This document shows, in pieces, positions 25,891 to 34,973 of a stretch of 64,000 nucleotides of DNA (positions are counted from its first letter, which is position 1; every line of letters starts with the position of its first letter). The notes under the pieces are model-generated. The model was not told where the DNA came from. It worked only from the letters and a program-made list of their open reading frames with translations, and did not search any database. The position numbers and the translations under genes are program-made. Origin of the DNA: Agromyces lapidis (GTDB lineage Bacteria > Actinomycetota > Actinomycetes > Actinomycetales > Microbacteriaceae); assembly GCF_009749405.1 (NCBI RefSeq), contig NZ_WBIQ01000010.1, positions 62,001 through 126,000 of the forward strand. The letters are read 5' to 3'.

Positions 25891-26576
25891 AGATCCTGCT
25901 CGCCGACGACGACGGCCAACTGCAGCGTGCGATGCGCATCACGCTCAGCGCGCGCGGCTACGAGGTGGTGTCGGCGCACGACGGCGCCGAGGCCATCGAC
26001 CTCGCGGCGAGCGCGCACCCCGACCTCGTGCTGCTCGACCTCGGCATGCCGAAGGTCGACGGCCTCGACGTGATCCGGGCGGTCCGGGCCTGGTCGAGCG
26101 TGCCGATCCTCGTGCTCTCGGGTCGCACCGACTCGGCCGAGAAGGTCGAGGCGCTCGACGCCGGCGCCGACGACTACGTCACGAAGCCGTTCGCGATGGA
26201 CGAGCTGCTCGCCCGCATCCGCGCCCGCTCGCGGCGCCCCGCGGGCGATGACGACACCGCGGCCGTGCATCGCATCGGGGAGCTCGAGGTCGACCTCGCC
26301 GCGAAGACGATCCGCCCCGCGGGCGACGAGGGGCACGGGGCATCCGTTCGCCTGACCCCGACCGAGTGGCGTCTGCTCGAGCTCTTCCTCAAGCACCCGG
26401 GGCGGCTGCTCACCCGCGAGATGCTGCTCGGCGAGGTATGGGGCCCGTTCCACGCGAATGACGCGGGCTACCTTCGCCTCTACGTGGCGCAGTTGCGCCG
26501 CAAGCTCGAGCCGGTGCCCGCTGAGCCCCGGCACTTCCTCAACGAACCGGGCATGGGCTACCGCTTCGAGCCCTGA
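25887..26576 (+). CDS. kdpE: Response regulator KdpE
   Basis: 229-residue OmpR-family regulator: receiver domain with the acidic pocket ADDD and phospho-acceptor in LVLLDLGMPKVDGL, then a winged-helix output domain with LTPTEWRLLELFLKHPGRLLTREMLL. Last gene of the kdpFABCDE cluster; probably binds the phased repeats upstream of the operon. Confidence 0.95.
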   Translation: MKILLADDDGQLQRAMRITLSARGYEVVSAHDGAEAIDLAASAHPDLVLLDLGMPKVDGLDVIRAVRAWSSVPILVLSGRTDSAEKVEALDAGADDYVTKPFAMDELLARIRARSRRPAGDDDTAAVHRIGELEVDLAAKTIRPAGDEGHGASVRLTPTEWRLLELFLKHPGRLLTREMLLGEVWGPFHANDAGYLRLYVAQLRRKLEPVPAEPRHFLNEPGMGYRFEP

Positions 26577-26594
26577 CCGAGCTCGTGACCGGGC

Positions 26595-27155
26595 TCAGCG
26601 CGGCAGCTCGCCGAGCCGGGCGAGCCAGTGCTCGGCGGTGACGCCGTCGAAGGGCGCCTCGCGCCGTCGCACCGCATCGAGCACCGCGTCGGCGTCGGCC
26701 CGCACCCGCGCGACGAGCTCGGCGGGATAGCCGAAGGCCACGGCGTGCTCGGCGAACTCGTCCTCGTCGTCGATGAAGGCCGAGGCGCCGTCGCGCTCGA
26801 CCACGTCGAGGTCGAGGTCGACGTACGAGACCGTCGCACCCGTCGCATCGCTGCGCCACTCGGGCGGCGTGGCGAGGTCGATGTACGTACCGAGCCCGCG
26901 CGGGTGACCCGCGTTGAACGCGGCGGCCCACCCGCCCGACGGGAAGAGCGACACCGAGACCCAGCTCGCCGTGAAGGCGTTGCCGGGGCGGGCGAACGAG
27001 GTGCCGGCCGGGAACCCCACCCAGTCGCCGTGCTCATCGGCGCCGAGCCAGACGCCGTCGAACTCCCAGTGCGGGCGGCCGCCCCATTTCGTCGCGCGGA
27101 CGCGGACGGGGGTGCCGGGGACGGTCGGTCGGCTCGCGGGGTCGATGCTCGTCAC
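26595..27155 (-). CDS. DUF402 domain protein
   Basis: 186-residue protein of the DUF402 (FomD-barrel) family. The conserved core reads VSYVDLDLDVVERDG...IDDEDEFAEHAVAFGYP, in which acidic residues coordinate metal in characterised relatives that hydrolyse nucleoside phosphates. TACGGT lies six bases before the GTG start, giving a probable leaderless message. It is convergent with kdpE and not otherwise linked to its neighbours. Confidence 0.8.
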   Translation of the reverse strand: MTSIDPASRPTVPGTPVRVRATKWGGRPHWEFDGVWLGADEHGDWVGFPAGTSFARPGNAFTASWVSVSLFPSGGWAAAFNAGHPRGLGTYIDLATPPEWRSDATGATVSYVDLDLDVVERDGASAFIDDEDEFAEHAVAFGYPAELVARVRADADAVLDAVRRREAPFDGVTAEHWLARLGELPR

Positions 27156-27184
27156 GCCATCACCGTACGCCCCGTCGCCGGGCG

Positions 27185-27234
27185 GCGCGGCTCAGCGCGG
27201 CTCAGCGCGGCTCGGCGCGGCTCGGCCCGGCTCA
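27185..27234. repeat. 10-bp tandem repeat at the MFS gene end
   Basis: Five copies of GCGCGGCTCA or close variants in tandem fill the gap between the MFS and DUF402 genes. The last unit contains the MFS stop codon, so changes in copy number would leave the protein end nearly unchanged. Confidence 0.85.
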
Positions 27235-28914
27235 CTCCCCCGATGCCGCCGCGACCGGCCCGCGCGCACTCGTCGCCTTGGCGCGCAGTCGCAGGGCGAA
27301 CACGCCGCCGGCGAGGAGGAAGCCCGACGCGGCGAAGAGCGCCCAGCGCGAGGCATCCGCCATGCCGGCCGAGAGCGCGTCGGCGACGGGCGGACCCGCC
27401 TCGCCGAGCTGCCCGTCGGTACCCTCTGCCCGCAGGGGCGGGATGTTCGCACCCGCCGACTGCTCGGTCGAGGTGATGACCTGCTGCTCGGCTTCGGCCG
27501 AGAGCCCCGACTGCCCGTCGAGCTGCGCCGGCAGCGCCTGGGCGAGGCCCGCGGCGAGCACGGCGCCGATGATCGCGGTGCCGAGGGCCGAGCCGACCTG
27601 CCGGACCGTGCTCTGCGTCGCCGAGCCCTGACCGGACTGCTCGGGCGGGATGTCGGCGAGCACGGTGCCCGTGAGCTGGGCCGAGGCGAGCCCCAGACCG
27701 AGGCCGTAGAGGGCGAGCACCGCGGCGAGCCACCATCCCGACATGTCGGGGCCGAGCATGAGCGCGGCCAGCACCGCGCCGACGAACTCGATCGTGAGAC
27801 CCAGGAGCACCACGTTCGGCGCCCCGAGCCGCTCGGAGAGGTGGCGGGCGGCGGCGCCCGACACGAAGGCGCCGAGCCCCATCGCGGCGAGCACGAAGCC
27901 GGCGGCGAGCGTCGAGAGCCCGAGCGCGTTCACGATGAACAGCGGCAGCACGAACAGGATGCCGAACTCGCCGACGGCCACGCAGAGCGCGACGAGGTTG
28001 CCCCAGGTGAAGGTGGGCACCGAGAAGAGCCGCACGTCGAGGATGGCCGAGCGACCGTTGCGGGCGCGGTGCCGCTCCCAGAGCACGAAGAGCACGAGCG
28101 AGACGACGCCGATGGCGAGGGCGACCGGAACCGGGGAGACCGGCCAGTCGGCCGGCCAGGTCCAGCCGAACAGCACGAACGGCTGCTCGGGCGCCCACCA
28201 GCCGAGCGAGCCGCCCTCGATGAGGCCGAAGACGAGTGCGCCGAATCCGATCGCCGAGAGCAGCAGCCCGTCGATGTCGAGGCCGGGGCTCGTCACATGC
28301 GCTCGGGTCTCGTCGACGGTGAAGATCGCGACGACGGCGATCGCGATGCCGAACGGGAGGTTCACCAGGAAAATCCACTGCCAGCCGAACGACTCCGTCA
28401 GCCAGCCGCCGAGCAGCGGGCCGAGCGCCGCGACGCCGGAGATGACCGCACCCCACACGCCGAACGCGACCGCCCGATCGCGACCGCGGAACGTCGCGTT
28501 CACGGTCGACAGCGTGGTCGGCAGGATGAAGGCGCCGCCGATGCCCTGCACGAGGCGCGCGATGATGAGCGAGTCGCCGCTGGAGGACAGCGCCGCCAGC
28601 AGGCTGCCGGCGAGGAAGAGCGCGATGCCGAAGAACATGGCGCGCCGTCGCCCGAGGCGGTCGCCGAGTCGACCAGCAGTGAGCAGCAGGGCCGCGAACA
28701 CCACCGAGTAGATGCCGTTGACCCACTGGGCCTCGCTGAAGTCGAGCTGCAGCTCGGTGATCAGCGTCGGCAACGCGACGCCGACGATCGTGCCGTCGAG
28801 CACGATCATCGAGAGGGCCGAGGCGAGCACGCCGAGCCCGACCCACCGCCGCACCCCTGCTCCGCCCGCCGTTCCTCCGGTGCTCGCCACCGCGTCGCTG
28901 CCCTGTTCGCCCAC
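27232..28914 (-). CDS. MFS drug/proton antiporter, DHA2 (EmrB/QacA) family
   Basis: 560-residue 14-helix exporter. LDGTIVGVALPTLITEL (helix 1), GRLGDRLGRRRAMFFG (motif A) and SGVAALGPLLGGWL (motif C of antiporters) are intact. The start chosen is GTG at 28914: TATCGT lies six bases upstream, whereas the longer open frame to 29043 runs through the promoter and is Arg-rich. An extracytoplasmic loop of about 60 residues precedes the last helix. Likely exports a hydrophobic drug or metabolite. Confidence 0.88.
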   Translation of the reverse strand: MGEQGSDAVASTGGTAGGAGVRRWVGLGVLASALSMIVLDGTIVGVALPTLITELQLDFSEAQWVNGIYSVVFAALLLTAGRLGDRLGRRRAMFFGIALFLAGSLLAALSSSGDSLIIARLVQGIGGAFILPTTLSTVNATFRGRDRAVAFGVWGAVISGVAALGPLLGGWLTESFGWQWIFLVNLPFGIAIAVVAIFTVDETRAHVTSPGLDIDGLLLSAIGFGALVFGLIEGGSLGWWAPEQPFVLFGWTWPADWPVSPVPVALAIGVVSLVLFVLWERHRARNGRSAILDVRLFSVPTFTWGNLVALCVAVGEFGILFVLPLFIVNALGLSTLAAGFVLAAMGLGAFVSGAAARHLSERLGAPNVVLLGLTIEFVGAVLAALMLGPDMSGWWLAAVLALYGLGLGLASAQLTGTVLADIPPEQSGQGSATQSTVRQVGSALGTAIIGAVLAAGLAQALPAQLDGQSGLSAEAEQQVITSTEQSAGANIPPLRAEGTDGQLGEAGPPVADALSAGMADASRWALFAASGFLLAGGVFALRLRAKATSARGPVAAASGE

Positions 28915-29063
28915 GCGCCAACGATACGAGTACGCCCCCCTCGGGTCATCCATCGAATGACGGAAGGCGTGTCGCGACCGCCCGCGACGCCGTGTCCGGA
29001 TTCCGCCGGACGCCGATGCCCCGCGCCGCGAGGCTGGGATCACCAGACAGGAAGGCGGCCGAA

Positions 29064-29744
29064 GTGGGAACCCTGACCCCGATCGACGCGCACGCGCGCA
29101 GCACCCGGCACTCGACGATCTCCCCGGCGATCCTCTACTTCGGCAGCCAGGTGTCGCTGCTCTCGACCGTCGACGACGAGGGGCACCCGAACCTCGCCCC
29201 GAACTCCTCGGTGTGGTGGCTCGGGCAGACCGCCGTGCTCGGCGTCGCCGCCCGCAGCCAGACCGGCCGCAACCTCATCGCGAACGGCGAGGCGGTGATC
29301 AACCTGCCCTCGGTCGACCACGTCGACGCCGTCGACCGGCTCGCCTTGACGACCGGACGGAACCCCGTGCCCGAGCGCAAGGCGGGGGCCGGCTACCGAC
29401 ATGTGCGCGACAAGTTCGCCGCGGCGGGTCTGCGGCCGCTCGCATCCGAGACGGTCGCGCCGCCGCGGGTGGCCGAGTTCCCGGTGCACCTCGAGGGACG
29501 CGTCGTCGCGATCCACCCGATGGGCGGGGCCGAGTCGCCGGCCGAGGCGAGCCTCCTCGCGGTCGAGCTCGGCATCACGCGCGTGCACGTGGTCGAGTCG
29601 CTGCGCATGGCCGGCCACGCCAACCGCATCGACCCGGTGCGGTGGCGCCCGCTCATGATGAACTTCCAGCGCTTCTTCGGCCTCGGCGGCGAGGCGCAGC
29701 CGTCGCGCCTCGCGAGCATCGACGAGGAGTGGTACCGCGGCTGA
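29064..29744 (+). CDS. Flavin reductase-like FMN-binding protein
   Basis: 226-residue protein with the split-barrel flavin fold of the flavin reductase/DIM6-NTAB family: ILYFGSQVSLLSTVDDEGHPNLAPNSSVWWLG near the N-terminus and TGRNLIANGEAVINL in the middle. The start is GTG at 29064, with AGGAAGG nine bases upstream. It diverges from the MFS exporter. Substrate unknown. Confidence 0.82.
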   Translation: MGTLTPIDAHARSTRHSTISPAILYFGSQVSLLSTVDDEGHPNLAPNSSVWWLGQTAVLGVAARSQTGRNLIANGEAVINLPSVDHVDAVDRLALTTGRNPVPERKAGAGYRHVRDKFAAAGLRPLASETVAPPRVAEFPVHLEGRVVAIHPMGGAESPAEASLLAVELGITRVHVVESLRMAGHANRIDPVRWRPLMMNFQRFFGLGGEAQPSRLASIDEEWYRG

Positions 29745-29801
29745 GGCGGCCGGGACCTGGGCGGGGGCCGGCCCGACGCCCGGGCCGCCTACGCTGGAAC
29801 C

Positions 29802-30947
29802 GTGGACTGTTCGTACTTCGACGCCGGGCGCTGCACCTCGTGCGCCCTCATGGGTCGGCCGTACGCGCGGCAGCTCGCCGACAAGCAGGCGCACGCCGAG
29901 CAGCTGCTCGCCCCGTTCGACGTGCCCGTCTGGGAGACGCCGGTCGCGAGCCGCGAGGACGGCTACCGCAACAAGGCGAAGATGGTCGTCGGCGGCAGCG
30001 TGGATGCCCCGACGATCGGCATCCTCGACGCCGACGGGCACGGCGTCGACCTCGAGGCCTGCGGCATCTGCTCACCGGGCCACCGCGCCGCGTTCCCGGT
30101 GCTCGCACGCTTCATCACCCGCGCCCGCCTCACTCCGTACGACGTACGCCGTCGCACGGGCGAGCTGAAGCACCTCATCGTCACCGAGTCGCCCGACGGC
30201 GAGCTCATGATCCGCTTCGTGCTGCGCTCGACCGAGCCCGTGCCGCGCCTGCGCAAGCACCTCCCGACGCTCCTCGCCGAGCTGCCCCACGCGCGGGTCG
30301 TGACCGCGAATGTGCTGCCCGAGCACAAGGCGGTGCTCGAGGGCGAGCAGGAGATCGTGCTGACCGAGGCGCAGACCCTCGCGATGCGACTCAACGACGT
30401 GACGATGCACCTGCGGCCGCAGAGCTTCTTCCAGACGAACACCGAAATCGCAGCTGCGCTCTACGCCGACGCCCGCGACTGGATCCGCGAGCTCGCGCCC
30501 GACACCGCCTGGGACCTCTACTCGGGCGTCGGCGGCTTCGCCCTGCACATCGCCGGCGCCGAAGGCGACGGCGCGACTGCCGGCCCCGAGGTCACCGGCA
30601 TCGAGACGAGCGTCGAAGCGGTCGCGAGCGCCGAGCTCAGCCGAACGGATGCCGCGCTCTCGCGCCTGCGCTTCGCCTCGGGCGATGCCACGGCCTTCGC
30701 CGTCGGCGCCGAGGCGAGCCCCGATCTCGTGATCGTGAACCCGCCCCGGCGCGGCATCGGCGCCGAGCTCAGCGGCTGGCTCGAGGCATCCGCCGTCTCG
30801 CACGTGCTCTACTCGAGCTGCAACGCGGCCTCGCTCGCGAAGGACCTCGCGGCGATGCCGTCGCTGCGAGCGGTGAAGGCGCGCGTCTTCGACATGTTCC
30901 CGCAGACGACGCACTTCGAGGTGATGGTGCTGCTCGAGCGGCGCTGA
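29802..30947 (+). CDS. rlmC: 23S rRNA (uracil-C5)-methyltransferase RlmC
   Basis: 381-residue SAM-dependent methyltransferase of the RlmC/RlmD/TrmA family. The four iron-sulfur cysteines are CSYFDAGRCTSC and later CGIC; the SAM site is LYSGVGGFALH; the catalytic Cys is in LYSSCNAASLAKD and the motif NPPRRG is present. The length and short N-terminus without TRAM domain fit RlmC. TACGCT lies six bases before the GTG start. Confidence 0.9.
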   Translation: MDCSYFDAGRCTSCALMGRPYARQLADKQAHAEQLLAPFDVPVWETPVASREDGYRNKAKMVVGGSVDAPTIGILDADGHGVDLEACGICSPGHRAAFPVLARFITRARLTPYDVRRRTGELKHLIVTESPDGELMIRFVLRSTEPVPRLRKHLPTLLAELPHARVVTANVLPEHKAVLEGEQEIVLTEAQTLAMRLNDVTMHLRPQSFFQTNTEIAAALYADARDWIRELAPDTAWDLYSGVGGFALHIAGAEGDGATAGPEVTGIETSVEAVASAELSRTDAALSRLRFASGDATAFAVGAEASPDLVIVNPPRRGIGAELSGWLEASAVSHVLYSSCNAASLAKDLAAMPSLRAVKARVFDMFPQTTHFEVMVLLERR

Positions 30948-31019
30948 GCCCGACCTACGTGGCATCCGTGACCCCGCGCCGCGGCGCCACCCGAATCACC
31001 ACCTCGACGAGTGTCCCCG

Positions 31020-32348
31020 TCACCACCCGGTGGCGAGCAGGTGCTGCACGACGAGGGCGAAGCCGAGCTGGCCCGCGAACCCGAACCGCCGCCACCGCCG
31101 GTCGAGGAGCGCGGTGCCGAGCAGCAGCCACGGCACGAACGGCAGCCAGATGCGCTCGACCTCGGCCTTGCTCATCTGCGAGAGGTCGGCGGCGAGCACG
31201 GTCAGGGTCGCCGCGAGCACGAGCACGACGACGACCCGCTCACGGCGGTCGAGGCGTCGCAGCCGGATGCCTCGGTGCACCGCCACGGCGACCGAGGCAC
31301 CCACGACCGGACCGGCGCTGACGGCGAGCGCGGCGAGATCGCCCCAGATCCAGTACGTGAGCGGCCTGCGGCTCGCGATGCCGTCCCAGTACCGGTCGAC
31401 CAGCACCGGATAGGCCTCCCACCAGGCGAATCCGAATGCGGCGAAGGCGAGCACCACGGCGAGCGCCGTTGCGGCTGCGAGGGGCAGCGGCCACCAGCAC
31501 CGCGCCAGCCAGAGCACGCCGAGCGCGAGCAGCCCCAGCAGCGGAAGCCCGTAGGACAGCATCACGCAGTAGCCGAGCAGGACCCCCGCGACGAGGGCCC
31601 ACCCGACGAGCGCGACCCGCCGCCGGGCGGTGGCGGCGAATCCGAGCGCGCACAGCCCCCACGCGGCGACCGCGGCGAACATGCCGTCGGCCGAGACCGC
31701 CATCCAGATCGCCGACGGGCCCATGACGAGGAACGGCGCGGCACGGCGCGCCCAGCGTTCGGCGTCGAGCCGGCGCAGCAGCACGAGCACCGCGATCGGG
31801 GTCGTCGCACCGACGAGCAGCACGACGAGGCCCGCGGCGAATGCGCTGCCGAGGCCGAGTCGCACGAGCACGACGAAGAAGAGCAGGGCACCCGGCGGGT
31901 GGCCGGCGATGTGCACGGGCCAGTTGTCGTCCGAGTCGAGCGGGATTCGCGACACGTACTCCTGCAGCGTCGCCGGGAAGTCGGTCACCGCGCGCGCAGT
32001 GTTCAGGTACTCGTAGGAGGTATCGAGGATGACGCCGATGCCGTCCGCCCCGTCGACGACCGCGAGGCTCGTGAGCCAGGCCGCACCGACGACGAAGCCG
32101 CCGGTGACGAGCGCCCACCACGGCGCCCGGACGGCGGCCTCGGTGCCGTAGACGGCGGAGGCGAGCGCGAGCACCACGGCAGGGAGCGTGCCGGGGCCGA
32201 CGCGTGGCATCCACTCCACGTGGAGCGGAGGGAAGGATCGCACGTGCACGTTCCAGTCGAGCACCGCCGGCACGACCATGGCGAGCACGATCAGGGCGAC
32301 GGCGACCGACAATCCGATCCACGGCACGGCGGCGGGGCGAGCGGGCAC
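31020..32348 (-). CDS. Polytopic membrane protein, GT-C glycosyltransferase-like
   Basis: 442 residues with about eleven transmembrane helices. The first external loop carries DSDDNWPVHIAGHPPGALLFF, with acidic residues and His placed as in GT-C (polyprenyl-phosphate-sugar using) transferases, but I cannot name a family. The end is LATGW after the last helix. TAGGGT lies six bases before the GTG start, and the shared box at 32393-32410 ends exactly 32 bp before that hexamer. It is thus co-regulated with the divergent oxidoreductase gene. Confidence 0.7.
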   Translation of the reverse strand: MPARPAAVPWIGLSVAVALIVLAMVVPAVLDWNVHVRSFPPLHVEWMPRVGPGTLPAVVLALASAVYGTEAAVRAPWWALVTGGFVVGAAWLTSLAVVDGADGIGVILDTSYEYLNTARAVTDFPATLQEYVSRIPLDSDDNWPVHIAGHPPGALLFFVVLVRLGLGSAFAAGLVVLLVGATTPIAVLVLLRRLDAERWARRAAPFLVMGPSAIWMAVSADGMFAAVAAWGLCALGFAATARRRVALVGWALVAGVLLGYCVMLSYGLPLLGLLALGVLWLARCWWPLPLAAATALAVVLAFAAFGFAWWEAYPVLVDRYWDGIASRRPLTYWIWGDLAALAVSAGPVVGASVAVAVHRGIRLRRLDRRERVVVVLVLAATLTVLAADLSQMSKAEVERIWLPFVPWLLLGTALLDRRWRRFGFAGQLGFALVVQHLLATGW

Positions 32349-32392
32349 GTCTCGACCCTAGGGAACCCGCCCTGCCGCGACCCCGGTGAGAG

Positions 32393-32410
32393 CTTACGAA
32401 ACAGGAACGG
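32393..32410 (-). promoter_or_regulatory. Cluster box a (CTTACG-N6-GAACGG)
   Basis: CTTACG at 32393-32398 and GAACGG at 32405-32410. Read towards the minus-strand gene at 31020-32348 it is CCGTTC-N6-CGTAAG, and 32 bp separate it from that gene's TAGGGT -10. The half-sites TTACGA and GAACGG repeat with an 11-bp period. Confidence 0.75.
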
Positions 32411-32425
32411 CGGGCCCGTGGCATC

Positions 32426-32443
32426 CCGTTCGCGAACCGTAAG
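32426..32443 (+). promoter_or_regulatory. Cluster box b (same motif, inverted)
   Basis: CCGTTC at 32426-32431 and CGTAAG at 32438-32443, the reverse complement of the motif in box a, 15 bp from it. It ends 32 bp before TCGACT (32476-32481), which lies seven bases before the ATG at 32489. Confidence 0.75.
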
Positions 32444-32488
32444 CTCCGCGCGCTGCAGGCGAACCTCCGAACTGCTCGACTTGAGTGC

Positions 32489-33682
32489 ATGGCTGGTCTC
32501 ACCGAGCGGGCGTCCGCGCGGCTCGCAGCGCGGTTGGCGCGGGTCGAACCGCTCGTCCGAGGTGCGCGCGAGCGCAGCGAAGATCCGGTGAAGTCGGCAC
32601 GCACCGCCGTGGTCGTCGGGCGGCTGCTGGCGGCGGCGTTCCTCGTCTGCTTCGCGACCGGACTGTACAGCCACGTGCTGCAGAATCCCCTGCCCTGGCT
32701 GCCCCTGCCGACCCGACCCGCCGAGCTCTACCGGTACACCCAGGGCACCCACGTCGTCACCGGCATCGCCTCGGTGCCGCTCCTGCTCGCGAAGCTCTGG
32801 ACCGTGTACCCGAGACTCTTCCGCTGGCCGCCCGTGCGTTCCCCGGCGCAACTGCTCGAGCGCATCTCGATCGCGGTGCTCGTCGGAGTCTCCCTCGTCG
32901 AGGTGACGATCGGGCTGCTCAACATCGTGCAGTGGTACCCGTTCCCCTTCTCGTTCCGGTCGACGCACTTCGCGCTCGCGTGGGTCGCGATCGGCAGCCT
33001 CGCCATCCACCTCGGCGTGAAGCTGCCGGTGATCGCTCGCGTCTGGCGCCGACCGGCAGGTGATGAACCGGATGCCACGGGACGCTTCATCTCGCGCCGC
33101 GCCTTCCTCGGCGGGGTCGGCGTGGCGACCGTCTCGGCAGCGGCGCTCACGGCGGGGCAGTCGGTCGAGGTGCTCGGGCCGCTGAACCTGCTCGCCCCAC
33201 GCCGAATGGGAGTGGGACCGCAGGGTCTGCCCGTCAACCGCACGGCCGCGCAGGCCGGCGTCGCCGACGACGACGTGGCCGACGGTTGGTCGCTGCGACT
33301 GATCACGCCCACCGGTGTTCGCGCGTTCACCCTCGACGAATTGCGGCGGATGCCGCAGAGCGACGCCGTCCTGCCGATCGCGTGCGTCGAGGGTTGGAGC
33401 CAGTCGGCCTCCTGGCGCGGCGTGCGCCTGGTCGACCTGCTGGCCGAGGTGGACGCCGCGCCGACGACGCCGCTCGTGATCTCGAGCCTGCAGCGGCGAG
33501 GTGCGTTCTCCCGCACCGAGATGCCGCCCGAGTACGCCGCCGACCCGCTCACCCTCGTCGCGCTCGAGCTCAACGGCGGTGTGCTGCACCTCGACCACGG
33601 GTATCCGGCGCGGATCATCGCGCCCGGCCGTCCCGGCGTGATGCAGACGAAGTGGCTGAGCTCGATCGAGGTGCGGTCATGA
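32489..33682 (+). CDS. Membrane-anchored molybdopterin oxidoreductase (sulfite oxidase/MsrP fold)
   Basis: 397 residues in two parts. Residues about 40-185 contain four helices with His residues (SHVLQN, GTHVVTGI, STHFALAW, AIHLGVK) placed as for b-type haem. After SRRAFLGGVGVATVSAAA, a twin-arginine-like anchor near residue 200, comes a sulfite-oxidase-type molybdopterin domain with ligand C299 in IACVEGWSQSASWRGV. The fold recalls MsrP, which repairs oxidised envelope proteins and pairs with a haem membrane protein MsrQ; here the two are fused in one chain. Substrate unproven. The gene overlaps the next by ATGA and carries box b upstream. Confidence 0.82.
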   Translation: MAGLTERASARLAARLARVEPLVRGARERSEDPVKSARTAVVVGRLLAAAFLVCFATGLYSHVLQNPLPWLPLPTRPAELYRYTQGTHVVTGIASVPLLLAKLWTVYPRLFRWPPVRSPAQLLERISIAVLVGVSLVEVTIGLLNIVQWYPFPFSFRSTHFALAWVAIGSLAIHLGVKLPVIARVWRRPAGDEPDATGRFISRRAFLGGVGVATVSAAALTAGQSVEVLGPLNLLAPRRMGVGPQGLPVNRTAAQAGVADDDVADGWSLRLITPTGVRAFTLDELRRMPQSDAVLPIACVEGWSQSASWRGVRLVDLLAEVDAAPTTPLVISSLQRRGAFSRTEMPPEYAADPLTLVALELNGGVLHLDHGYPARIIAPGRPGVMQTKWLSSIEVRS

Positions 33683-34242
33683 GCGCCGTCGTTGCGGCCC
33701 GGGTGCTGCTCGTCGCCGCCGGGCTCGTCTTCGTCGGGGTGGGCGGTGCGGTGATGCTCACCGAGGTGCCGCCCGAGCGCTACCTGGGAATCGCCGTCTG
33801 GGTGGGAGCCGCGATCGTCGTGCACGACGCGGTCATCGCGCCCGTCGTGGTCGCCGTGGGCCTCGGGGCCGGCGCGGTCCGCGACCGGCTGGGTCGACGT
33901 GCAGTCGCGGTGGGGCAGGGAGCGCTGCTGGTCGGCGCCGTGCTCACCGCGATCGCGCTGCCCGCGATCATCGCGCAGGAACGAGGGAACGCCAACCCGA
34001 CGGTGCTCGTCGGGTCGTACGCCCTCGTGATCGTGATCGTGTGGGCGGTGGTCGCCGCGGTGCTGCTCGCGGTGACGTCGCCGGCGATCGGCCGGATGCT
34101 CCGGCGGGCGCGCCGGGCCGGGCGGTCCCGCCGGCCTGCCCGGCCTGTCCGGCCTGTCCCGTCTCGCCGGCCCGCCCCGTCTGGCCGGCCTGCCCGGTCT
34201 CGTCAGGCCGGGCGGCCAGAGGGCACCGAACGCACGAAGTGA
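33679..34242 (+). CDS. Small membrane protein with Arg/Pro-rich tail
   Basis: 187 residues: four hydrophobic helices up to about residue 135, then a basic tail of about 50 residues built from degenerate RPARPVRPVP-like repeats. No family recognised. It is translationally coupled to the molybdopterin oxidoreductase gene and is probably its partner. The last 40 bases overlap the 3' end of the convergent methyltransferase gene. The tail is encoded by degenerate 10-bp CCGGCCTGYC-like repeats (about 34130-34200). Confidence 0.7.
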   Translation: MSAVVAARVLLVAAGLVFVGVGGAVMLTEVPPERYLGIAVWVGAAIVVHDAVIAPVVVAVGLGAGAVRDRLGRRAVAVGQGALLVGAVLTAIALPAIIAQERGNANPTVLVGSYALVIVIVWAVVAAVLLAVTSPAIGRMLRRARRAGRSRRPARPVRPVPSRRPAPSGRPARSRQAGRPEGTERTK

Positions 34243-34973
34243 CGGCCGGCCGCCTCCCAGTGCGCCACCGTTTCGAGTCCGGCCCGTCGCGCGACCGCGA
34301 CCACGGCGGCCCAGCCGACGCGTGCCCACGGGAACGGCTCGCTCTCGTTGCCCTCGTCATCGGCCACCGTGCACATCGCCCGCACGGAGAGATCGGGATC
34401 GGGGTCCACCTCGACGACGACCGACCCCGAGGGCGCGAGCAACTCGCGGCATCGCCGAAGCAGCGACTCGGGATCGCCGCCGATGCCGACGTTGCCGTCC
34501 ATGAGCAGCACCGTCTGCCAGTGCCCCTCGAGCGGCACCCGCTCGAACACCGAGCGCAGCAACACGAGGCTGCCGTCGGCGCGGGTTCGGGCGACGGCGT
34601 GCGGGGCGATGTCGATGCCGAGCGCGGGGATGGAGCGGGCCGCCGCGGCGCGCACCATGCGGCCGGGGCCGCACCCGACGTCGAGCGTGGGGCCGGTCGT
34701 GCCCTCGAGCGCGGTCAGGTCGGCGGGTGTCGCCGAGCGGATCCAGCTTCCGGCGTCGAGATGGTACGGGCCGTGGCGTCCGTCGACGCTGCGGAGCACG
34801 AGCGCTCGTGCTGGCACCACGTCGGGCACCGGTTCGGCGAGGGCGATTCGCAGCGGCGTGGACGGATCGCCGACGGCGGTGGCGATCGCCGCCTCGAGCA
34901 GCCGCCCGTAGGGCTCGCCGCGCCCGGCGCCGAACGAGCCCGCGCGTCGGACCTGCGGTGCCGAACCGCTCAT
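34203..34973 (-). CDS. Class I SAM-dependent methyltransferase
   Basis: 256-residue methyltransferase with motif I LDVGCGPGRMV (about residue 97), the acidic LGIDIAP and motif IV-like VLLMDGNVGIGGDP. No cysteine pattern of ArsM is present. The acceptor is unknown. The ATG overlaps the stop of the DUF2064 gene, so it is the last gene of the GT2 - DUF2064 - methyltransferase operon. It may methylate the glycosylated product of that operon. Confidence 0.85.
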   Translation of the reverse strand: MSGSAPQVRRAGSFGAGRGEPYGRLLEAAIATAVGDPSTPLRIALAEPVPDVVPARALVLRSVDGRHGPYHLDAGSWIRSATPADLTALEGTTGPTLDVGCGPGRMVRAAAARSIPALGIDIAPHAVARTRADGSLVLLRSVFERVPLEGHWQTVLLMDGNVGIGGDPESLLRRCRELLAPSGSVVVEVDPDPDLSVRAMCTVADDEGNESEPFPWARVGWAAVVAVARRAGLETVAHWEAAGRHFVRSVPSGRPA

